DNA of 7,535 nt, from the NCBI GenBank assembly GCA_965658595.1, contig CBFHSW010000095.1, positions 1 through 7,535 on the forward strand, written 5' to 3'. The DNA comes from UBA1858 sp965658595. Lineage in GTDB: Bacteria; Pseudomonadota; Gammaproteobacteria; UBA4575. A program made the translations under genes and the position numbers. Positions 1 through 5,469 of the stretch are shown piece by piece (the first letter of the stretch is position 1; each line of letters begins with the position of its first letter). The notes beneath the pieces were generated by a model, which did no database searches, was not told the origin of the DNA, and saw only the letters and a program-made list of their open reading frames with translations.

Positions 1-130
1 CACTTGGCGCTACAGTCCGTAATGATCCATTGACGTCTTGTGAGCCTATATCTAAAATTTTTATTTTATTGCTATTCTTTACATAGGTCTGAAAAAATAA
101 TTGTCCAAATTGCATTGCCGTGTCATGCAT
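1..130 (-). CDS. Class I SAM-dependent methyltransferase, N-terminal fragment (gene continues past left edge)
   Basis: Only the first 43 codons are visible; the gene runs off the left edge. The protein begins MHDTAMQFGQLFF and has ILDIGSQDVNGSLR at about residues 25-38. This is the glycine-containing motif I loop that binds S-adenosylmethionine in Rossmann-fold (class I) methyltransferases. The short leader helix followed directly by motif I, with the GSQDVNGSLR wording, is typical of a bacterial family often found among polysaccharide or glycan genes. The substrate cannot be told from this fragment. The start at 130 is preceded by GAGGG (plus-strand 140-144) with a 9-nt spacer, and the next Met (residue 6) has no better site. 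The gene lies 137 bp downstream of glmS on the same strand with no clear terminator between, so it could be read through from glmS or use its own promoter. Family membership is fairly sure; acceptor and pathway are unknown. Confidence 0.8.
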   Translation of the reverse strand, partial: MHDTAMQFGQLFFQTYVKNSNKIKILDIGSQDVNGSLRTVAPS

Positions 131-139
131 TTTTTCTAT

Positions 140-144
140 CCCTC
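140..144 (-). promoter_or_regulatory. Ribosome binding site of the methyltransferase gene
   Basis: Reading the minus strand, GAGGG lies 9 nt before the ATG at 130. It supports this start. Its first two bases overlap the end of a 17-bp palindrome (143-159), so structure or protein binding there could influence translation; that consequence is inference. Confidence 0.55.
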
Positions 145-159
145 AAATAATTTATTTGA
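143..159. repeat. 17-bp perfect palindrome just upstream of the methyltransferase start
   Basis: TCAAATAA and TTATTTGA are exact inverted repeats around a single central T. The element touches the Shine-Dalgarno sequence of the methyltransferase gene. As RNA it could only form a weak A-U hairpin (about 6 bp with a 5-nt loop), so a DNA-level operator is the more natural reading if it is functional. The sequence is AT-rich and short, and chance is not excluded. Confidence 0.45.
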
Positions 160-162
160 AAC

Positions 163-187
163 TGTAAATCATAATTATGTATTTGCA
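163..187. repeat. Imperfect dyad with palindromic core CATAATTATG
   Basis: The 10-bp core CATAATTATG (170-179) is a perfect palindrome. It is flanked by TGTAAAT (163-169) and ATTTGCA (181-187), which are inverted repeats with one mismatch and are displaced by one base (T180). The dyad covers the candidate -10 element for the methyltransferase. It does not clearly match the CRP or Fur consensus. A repressor site is possible but inferred. Confidence 0.35.
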
Positions 188-203
188 ATCACTCTATCAA
201 CAA
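174..203 (-). promoter_or_regulatory. Candidate sigma-70 promoter for the methyltransferase gene
   Basis: On the minus strand TTGTTG (198-203) and CATAAT (174-179) are separated by 18 bp, a tolerable sigma-70 arrangement with two mismatches to TTGACA and one to TATAAT. The predicted transcription start would be near 167, giving a leader of roughly 37 nt. TTGATA (195-200) is a nearer -35 match but would leave only 15 bp. The region is AT-rich, so such matches arise easily. Confidence 0.3.
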
Positions 204-205
204 TC

Positions 206-224
206 CTATGACTTAATCTATGAC
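206..224. repeat. 7-bp direct repeat with 12-bp period upstream of the methyltransferase promoter
   Basis: On the minus strand GTCATAG occurs twice with ATTAA between. Relative to the candidate promoter it lies just upstream of the -35 element, where activators with tandem half-sites commonly bind. The first copy reads TGTCATAG, resembling a PhoB half-site, but Pho boxes have an 11-bp period and this has 12. The regulator is unknown. Confidence 0.35.
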
Positions 225-240
225 ACTATTCTCAGGTGAA

Positions 241-305
241 CGCATCTATGATGATAAGTTCCTCTGGTTATTCCACCGTGACTGACTTGGCTAAGTTACG
301 TGGTT
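241..305 (-). other. Putative attTn7 target (glmS 3' end plus adjacent insertion point)
   Basis: In E. coli the Tn7 target selector TnsD binds the last ~36 bp of glmS, and Tn7 inserts about 25 bp beyond the stop codon. Here the glmS C-terminus reads DQPRNLAKSVTVE, the same residues as in E. coli, so the binding region would be about 268-305 and the insertion point near 243. The 137 bp beyond the stop contain no Tn7-type end such as a TGTGGG terminus, so the site appears empty at the usual position. TnsD recognition is assigned by analogy only. Confidence 0.5.
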
Positions 306-2097
306 GATCTACGTCTGTGCCTTTAAGAACAGCCACATGATAGGCTAACAGTTGTAGTGGAATATTAAAAATGATCGGTGCGACTGCATTTTCAGGGGCG
401 TCTATTTCTATCAGTTGCATGGTTTTATCATCCTTAAAATCACAACTTATATCTGCAAAGACATGTAATTCACCACCACGTGCATGGACTTCTTGGATAT
501 TAGATTTTAATTTTGCTAGTAATTCATTATTGGGCGCCACAGTAATGACCGGCATATTCTCGTCTATGAGCGCAATAGGGCCGTGCTTCAATTCTCCAGC
601 AGCATAGGCTTCTGCATGCACATAAGATATTTCTTTTAGTTTAAGTGCCCCCTCCATTGCGATTGGGTAATGTGAGCCTCGACCTAAAAATAATGCATGT
701 TGCTTATCCTGATAGCGATGCGCTAATGCTAATATAGCTTTATCACTTTCAAACACTTTACTTACACGTGCTGGTAAATTTGATAATTGTGCAACGAGTT
801 CTTTTTGTTTGTGTGAACTCAACTGATGTCTTTTACCAATCAATATGACTAGCAACATCAATGCAACTAGTTGTGTTGTAAAGGCTTTGGTTGAGGCTAC
901 ACCAATCTCTGGACCTGCATGTGTCATTAATACTAAATCCGACTCACGCACTAATGAGCTTTGGGGGACGTTACAGATGACTAACGATCCCACATAATGT
1001 TCTTTTTTTGCTTGGAGTAATGCAGCCAAACTATCCGCTGTTTCTCCTGATTGTGAAATGGTTATAAATAACGTGCCTGTTTGCACTATATGCTTGCGAT
1101 AACGAAATTCACTTGCCACTTCTACCTGACAAGGTACGCCTGCTAATTCTTCAAACCAATGTTTTGCCACACAACCCGCGTGATAACTTGTGCCACAGGC
1201 AATGATTTGTATTGTTTTAACTTTATCTAATATTGGTTTTGCTAATGGCCCTAATATTTCATCTAATACCTGCCCATTAAAAATACGTCCTTCTAGGGTG
1301 TCAGTAATAGCACGAGGTTGCTCATGTATCTCTTTCAACATGTAATGTGCATAGTCACCCTTATCTGTTGCTGCTGCACTTTGTTGACTTTGCTGAATCA
1401 CTCGCTCAACTCTATCCCCTGATTTGTCATAGATAGTTACTTCCTGTGCATCGATATCTGCAACATCACCATTCTCCAAATACATGAAATTCTGTGTATG
1501 TTTGAGTACTGCATTGACATCTGATGTGATTAAATTCATATCATCACCTACACCAATAATTAGTGGACTACCATTCCTTGCTGCAATAATCTTATCTGGA
1601 TTTTCTTGGTCAATCACTGCCAGTGCATAGGTGCCTTGCAAATCTTTACAGGTATTGGTGACTGCGTTTAATAATGATTGTTCCTGTGATAAATAGTAAA
1701 CAATCTGATGAACAATGACTTCACTATCGGTTTCTGATTCAAACTGCACACCCGCCGATTGCTGTCGATTTTTCAAATCCTGAAAGTTTTCAATGATGCC
1801 ATTATGCACAACAGCTATGCGTTGTACTGACATATGTGGATGTGCATTATTCTCTGATGGAGCGCCATGGGTTGCCCAGCGTGTATGTGCTATTCCAACC
1901 TGTCCATCCAATGGCTGTTCGACTAAGGCTAGTGCGAGTGCGTCAACTTTTCCACTGCGTCGAATTCTCTCTATACTATGATTTTTACATACAGCAATTC
2001 CAGCTGAATCATAACCACGATATTCTAATCGTCTGAGTCCCTGAACGAGGGTGTCAGCGACATTGTGTTTTGCGATAGCACCTACTATTCCACACAT
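268..2097 (-). CDS. glmS: Glutamine--fructose-6-phosphate aminotransferase (isomerizing)
   Basis: Cytosolic enzyme converting fructose-6-phosphate and glutamine to glucosamine-6-phosphate and glutamate, the first committed step to UDP-GlcNAc. It has 609 residues, the same length as E. coli GlmS. Residues 1 to ~240 form the Ntn-type glutaminase domain: the Met-Cys start exposes the Cys nucleophile after Met removal, with HTRWATHG at 71-78, HNG at 98-100 and Asp124. Two SIS sugar-isomerase domains follow, with CGTS at 301-304, SQSGET at 348-353, the isomerase residues Glu489 and His505, and Lys604 in the C-terminal DQPRNLAKSVTVE tail; all sit at the E. coli positions. The ATG is 3 nt after the glmU stop and has no good Shine-Dalgarno sequence, so translation is probably coupled to glmU. 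No glmS ribozyme is present or expected outside Gram-positives. All catalytic residues are intact. Confidence 0.98.
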   Translation of the reverse strand: MCGIVGAIAKHNVADTLVQGLRRLEYRGYDSAGIAVCKNHSIERIRRSGKVDALALALVEQPLDGQVGIAHTRWATHGAPSENNAHPHMSVQRIAVVHNGIIENFQDLKNRQQSAGVQFESETDSEVIVHQIVYYLSQEQSLLNAVTNTCKDLQGTYALAVIDQENPDKIIAARNGSPLIIGVGDDMNLITSDVNAVLKHTQNFMYLENGDVADIDAQEVTIYDKSGDRVERVIQQSQQSAAATDKGDYAHYMLKEIHEQPRAITDTLEGRIFNGQVLDEILGPLAKPILDKVKTIQIIACGTSYHAGCVAKHWFEELAGVPCQVEVASEFRYRKHIVQTGTLFITISQSGETADSLAALLQAKKEHYVGSLVICNVPQSSLVRESDLVLMTHAGPEIGVASTKAFTTQLVALMLLVILIGKRHQLSSHKQKELVAQLSNLPARVSKVFESDKAILALAHRYQDKQHALFLGRGSHYPIAMEGALKLKEISYVHAEAYAAGELKHGPIALIDENMPVITVAPNNELLAKLKSNIQEVHARGGELHVFADISCDFKDDKTMQLIEIDAPENAVAPIIFNIPLQLLAYHVAVLKGTDVDQPRNLAKSVTVE

Positions 2098-2100
2098 AAA

Positions 2101-3471
2101 TCACGTCTTATTTTTTTTGGTCGGCCGTTGCCAATGATCTATAGTTTTTTGTTTACTGCGTGATAGTGTTAATTTATCTGCTGCTGCATCACTCGTTATA
2201 GTGGAACCCGCGCCAATTGTTGCACCGCTATTTATAATCACTGGTGCCACTAACTGAGTATCTGATCCTATAAATACATGATCACCGATAATCGTTCGAT
2301 GTTTGTTAGCACCGTCATAATTACAGCTAATCGTTCCGGCACCGATATTGGTGTCATGCCCTACCTGCGCATCACCGATATAACTCAGGTGATTTATTTT
2401 TGTTCCAGTATCTATATGTGTTTTTTTAATCTCAACAAAGTTACCAATCTTCACCTCATCCGCTAAGATGGTATCTGGTCGCAAACGCGCATATGGACCA
2501 ATCTCACAGGCTTGTCCAATCTCTGCCTGTTCTATATATGAATATGCATGTACGTTGCTATCTTTACCAATGTGCGCATCTATAATGACAGTGTTCATTC
2601 CTATGTGGACATTCTCTTCTAGTATTACGTCACCGCGTAAAGTCACACATGGTTCAATCACAATATCATTCGCCACTTCTATCTGACCTTCTATATATAC
2701 AGTATTTGGATCTTTTAAGGTCACACCCTTCATCATTAATTGATGACGCTGACGCTGTTGATAACAGGCTTCTACTTGGGCTAATTGCACGCGATCATTG
2801 ATACCGAGTACATCCGTAGCATCTTCACACTGAAATGCATCGACTCGTTTGTTGTCTGCCACTGCACACGCAATAATGTCTGTTAGATAGTATTCTTGTT
2901 GAGCATTATCGTTTTCGATTCTTGCTAACCACTCAATTAGGTCGTGTGTGTCCGCACAGATAATTCCAGAGTTCACCTCTTTAATTTCTTGTATCTCAGG
3001 ACTTGCATCTTTTTCTTCGATAACCTGTGTAATGAATCCGTCAGCATCACGAACTATACGCCCATAACCACTGGGATTATCTGTAATGCTCGTTAAAACT
3101 GATAAATGTGCCGTACTTTCCAGTAATGTCAGGCAAGTACTGGCCTGTAATAGTGGAACATCGGCATATAACACTATGGTTTTGCTTGGCAGATTCATTT
3201 TTAAATTTACAACACATTGCTCCACAGCATGGCCAGTGCCTAATTGTTCTTTTTGCAAACACCAGTGCACATCGTCTGCTTGGATGCTTGTTTGAAGTTT
3301 TTCACCACCATAGCCATAAACCACATTTATCTGTGTGGCATTTAATTGGCGAGCCGTATTAATGCAGTGCATAAGCATAGGTATGCCACCCACAGGGTGT
3401 AATACTTTAGGCAGTTGACTACACATGCGTGTACCACGGCCAGCGGCCAGAATGACGACATTCAATGACAT
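2101..3471 (-). CDS. glmU: Bifunctional GlcN-1-P acetyltransferase / GlcNAc-1-P uridyltransferase
   Basis: Cytosolic enzyme that acetylates glucosamine-1-phosphate with acetyl-CoA and then couples it to UTP, giving UDP-GlcNAc for peptidoglycan and lipopolysaccharide. It has 456 residues, as in E. coli. The N-terminal pyrophosphorylase domain (to about 227) shows LAAGRGTRM (8-16), Lys22 in LPKVLHPV, QLGTG (76-80), and Asp104 and Asn225 as metal ligands. The C-terminal left-handed beta-helix (about 250-437) is built of isoleucine-rich hexapeptide repeats and has the acetyltransferase set Arg331, Lys349, His361 (catalytic base), Tyr364, Asn375 and Lys390, each two less than in E. coli. Oddities: LYADVPLL where LYGDVPL is usual, and a C-terminus ending TKKNKT after an A8 run where E. 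coli ends KKK. The start has only a weak GGA 9 nt upstream. The gene follows the atp terminator and precedes glmS by 3 nt. Confidence 0.98.
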   Translation of the reverse strand: MSLNVVILAAGRGTRMCSQLPKVLHPVGGIPMLMHCINTARQLNATQINVVYGYGGEKLQTSIQADDVHWCLQKEQLGTGHAVEQCVVNLKMNLPSKTIVLYADVPLLQASTCLTLLESTAHLSVLTSITDNPSGYGRIVRDADGFITQVIEEKDASPEIQEIKEVNSGIICADTHDLIEWLARIENDNAQQEYYLTDIIACAVADNKRVDAFQCEDATDVLGINDRVQLAQVEACYQQRQRHQLMMKGVTLKDPNTVYIEGQIEVANDIVIEPCVTLRGDVILEENVHIGMNTVIIDAHIGKDSNVHAYSYIEQAEIGQACEIGPYARLRPDTILADEVKIGNFVEIKKTHIDTGTKINHLSYIGDAQVGHDTNIGAGTISCNYDGANKHRTIIGDHVFIGSDTQLVAPVIINSGATIGAGSTITSDAAADKLTLSRSKQKTIDHWQRPTKKNKT

Positions 3472-3558
3472 GAAGTTAAATCCGTTTGAATTTGACTATT
3501 AAACAACAATTATGGTCTATTTTGGACTAGTTGGTTGGGTTTGGATAGAAAATAAGCG
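3472..3558 (-). promoter_or_regulatory. glmU leader; probable site of a glmUS promoter, no strong match
   Basis: Because a strong terminator lies directly upstream, glmU and glmS probably need a promoter in these 87 bp. I see a CATAAT that could be a -10 (3509-3514), but 16-18 bp upstream there is only a C/A-rich tract with no TTGACA-like element. The promoter might be activator-dependent, weak or differently read, or glmUS may rely on terminator read-through. The assignment rests mainly on context. Confidence 0.3.
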
Positions 3559-3587
3559 AAAAAAAAGGCAGCTAAAAAGCTGCCTTT
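3559..3587 (-). terminator. Intrinsic terminator of the atp operon
   Basis: On the minus strand the arms AAAGGCAGCT (3587-3578) and AGCTGCCTTT (3573-3564) pair perfectly over 10 bp around a TTTT loop, and the 3' arm runs into a continuous run of eight T (3566-3559). The hairpin starts 35 nt after the atpC stop. The other strand has no T tract after the hairpin, so termination should be largely one-directional, ending ATP synthase transcripts before glmU. Confidence 0.93.
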
Positions 3588-3622
3588 AGATTCTGTCCTT
3601 ACTTTGTCTTTTAACTCGACAA

Positions 3623-4039
3623 TTAACCCTTACGTATCTTTTGAATCATACGCAAACGCGCATTGGCTTCGGCGAGTTCAGCCATGGCACGGGCACTATC
3701 AATTTCAGCACCTTTATCAGCTAGTGCTTCTTCAGCTTTTTGCTTGGCTTCTAACGCTTTAGCCTCATCAAGATCTTCTGCACGAACCGCAGTATCCGAG
3801 AGTACCGTAACAATATCAGGCTGTACTTCTAACATTCCACCAGACACATAAATATGCTGATCTTGCTCGCCTTCAACCTCGATTTTTATCTCACCGGGCT
3901 TGAGTTGAGTGACCAATGGTGTGTGATTAGGATAAATACCTACGTCGCCCATGATAGCCGGAGCTATCACAGCGGTGACTTCGCCAGAAAAAATCTCTGC
4001 TTCTGCGCTTACTATATCAAGTTGCATGGTTGTTGCCAT
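3623..4039 (-). CDS. atpC: F1Fo ATP synthase epsilon subunit
   Basis: Epsilon subunit of the F1 central stalk; it links gamma to the c-ring and can inhibit ATP hydrolysis through its mobile C-terminal helices. It has 138 residues against 139 in E. coli. The N-terminal beta-sandwich (about 1-87) carries LDIVSAEAEIFSGEV, GIYPNHTPLVTQLKPG (34-49) and YVSGGMLEVQP (64-74). The C-terminal helical pair (about 88-138) begins DLDEAKALEAKQKAEEA, closely like E. coli. The ATG at 4039 lies 10 nt after the atpD stop with no recognisable Shine-Dalgarno sequence; Met5 (ATG at 4027) is an alternative start, also without one, and homologue alignment near LDIVSAE does not decide. Translation is probably coupled to atpD. 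It is the last gene before the operon terminator. Confidence 0.97.
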   Translation of the reverse strand: MATTMQLDIVSAEAEIFSGEVTAVIAPAIMGDVGIYPNHTPLVTQLKPGEIKIEVEGEQDQHIYVSGGMLEVQPDIVTVLSDTAVRAEDLDEAKALEAKQKAEEALADKGAEIDSARAMAELAEANARLRMIQKIRKG

Positions 4040-4049
4040 AGTCTGTTAA

Positions 4050-5426
4050 TTATAGTTCTTCAGCTTTCTTAAGCACTTGCTCAATATTACCTACCATGTA
4101 GAAAGCTTGCTCTGGAAGGTGATCATACTCACCATCAACAATCGCACGGAAACTTGAAATAGTGTCTTTCAAAGGCACTAACTCACCTGGAGTTCCTGTG
4201 AATACCTCTGCAACGCTGAATGGTTGTGACAAGAATCTTTGAATTTTACGAGCACGTGTTACCACTTGTTTATCTTCTTCAGATAACTCGTCCATACCTA
4301 AAATTGCAATAATATCTTTTAGTTCTTTATAGCTTTGTAATGTGTTTTGAACATCACGTGCTGTGTCATAGTGCTCTTGACCAATGATCAATGGATCTAA
4401 TTGGCGACTGGTTGAATCCAATGGATCTACCGCTGGGTAAATACCTAGCTCAGCAACCTGACGTGAAAGTACTACTGTCGCATCTAAGTGGGCGAAGGTA
4501 GTTGCCGGTGATGGATCAGTCAAGTCATCAGCCGGTACATATACCGCCTGAATTGATGTAATTGATCCAGAATTTGTTGATGTAATACGTTCTTGCAACA
4601 CACCCATTTCTTCTGCCAGAGTAGGTTGGTAACCTACCGCTGATGGCATACGTCCTAATAGTGCTGACACCTCTGTTCCGGCCAGTGTGTAACGATAGAT
4701 GTTATCAATGAACATCAATACGTCTTTACCTTCGTCACGGAAGTATTCCGCCATCGTCAAACCTGTTAGTGCAACACGTAGTCTGTTTCCCGGTGGCTCA
4801 TTCATCTGACCATAAACCATGGCAACTTTATCTAGTACGCCCGCTTCTTCCATTTCATAGTAGAAATCGTTACCCTCTCGAGTACGCTCTCCTACACCTG
4901 CGAATACTGATAAACCTGAGTGGGCTTTCGCAATGTTGTTGATCAATTCCATCATTGTTACAGTTTTACCTACACCTGCACCACCGAAGAGACCAATCTT
5001 TCCGCCTTTCGCAAATGGACACAACAAATCAATCACTTTAATACCTGTGGTCAACAGCTCATTACCACCGGCTTGCTCTTCAAATGATGGTGGCAAGCGG
5101 TGAATAGGCATTGTCGAATCGTTGCCGATTTCACCTGCGTTATCTACCGGTGTACCCAACACGTCCATCACACGACCCAATGTTTTAGGGCCGACTGGAA
5201 CGTTAATTGGATTTCCAGTATTACTGACATCTAGTCCACGTTGTAGACCTTCTGAAGCACCCATAGCAATGGTTCTGACGATACCATCACCTAACTGCTG
5301 CTGTACTTCTAGTGTCAAGCCTTTCGCATCCACCTTTAGTGCGTCATACACTTTAGGAATTTGATCGGAAGGGAACTCCACATCAACGACCGCACCGATG
5401 ACTTCAATAATTTGACCAGTACTCAT
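4050..5426 (-). CDS. atpD: F1Fo ATP synthase beta subunit (catalytic)
   Basis: Catalytic subunit of F1, three copies per enzyme, making ATP from ADP and phosphate at the membrane-attached headpiece. It has 458 residues against 460 in E. coli. An N-terminal beta-barrel (about 1-75) precedes the RecA-like nucleotide domain: Walker A GGAGVGKT (148-155), the catalytic glutamate in GER (Glu180), Walker B ending in LMFIDN (237-242), and the family signature PAVDPLDSTS (331-340). The C-terminal helical domain has the torque-transmitting loop DELSEED (379-385). No key residue is missing. It has the only strong Shine-Dalgarno sequence among the complete genes here (GAGGA, 6 nt before ATG), and the longest gap inside the operon (43 nt after atpG), in keeping with the need for three beta subunits per single gamma and epsilon. 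Confidence 0.99.
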   Translation of the reverse strand: MSTGQIIEVIGAVVDVEFPSDQIPKVYDALKVDAKGLTLEVQQQLGDGIVRTIAMGASEGLQRGLDVSNTGNPINVPVGPKTLGRVMDVLGTPVDNAGEIGNDSTMPIHRLPPSFEEQAGGNELLTTGIKVIDLLCPFAKGGKIGLFGGAGVGKTVTMMELINNIAKAHSGLSVFAGVGERTREGNDFYYEMEEAGVLDKVAMVYGQMNEPPGNRLRVALTGLTMAEYFRDEGKDVLMFIDNIYRYTLAGTEVSALLGRMPSAVGYQPTLAEEMGVLQERITSTNSGSITSIQAVYVPADDLTDPSPATTFAHLDATVVLSRQVAELGIYPAVDPLDSTSRQLDPLIIGQEHYDTARDVQNTLQSYKELKDIIAILGMDELSEEDKQVVTRARKIQRFLSQPFSVAEVFTGTPGELVPLKDTISSFRAIVDGEYDHLPEQAFYMVGNIEQVLKKAEEL

Positions 5427-5432
5427 ATTTAT

Positions 5433-5437
5433 TCCTC
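5433..5437 (-). promoter_or_regulatory. Strong ribosome binding site of atpD
   Basis: On the minus strand GAGGA stands 6 nt before the atpD ATG, in an AT-rich 43-nt spacer with little potential for structure. It fixes the start at 5426. The starts of atpG, atpC, glmU and glmS lack a comparable site, so this is the obvious point of extra translation initiation in the operon. Confidence 0.8.
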
Positions 5438-5469
5438 GTTACTTCAACTTAATATATAAAACTTTTGAT

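Noticed and set aside
225..267. Possible glmS terminator just after its stop codon.
   Set aside because: On the minus strand I see no GC-rich stem and no following U tract, so no intrinsic terminator can be called.
2095..2200. Possible glmS ribozyme upstream of glmS.
   Set aside because: The upstream sequence is glmU coding sequence, and the ribozyme class is known from Gram-positive bacteria; no such fold is seen.
3077..3262. 61-codon minus-strand frame inside glmU in another reading frame.
   Set aside because: It is embedded in the conserved uridyltransferase domain of GlmU, so it is an out-of-frame shadow.
3524..3544. Plus-strand tract with four GG runs (3524, 3533, 3537 and 3543) that could form a two-tetrad G-quadruplex.
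   Set aside because: The runs are only two or three G long with an 8-nt first loop, and the RNA made here is the C-rich strand. The support is too weak.
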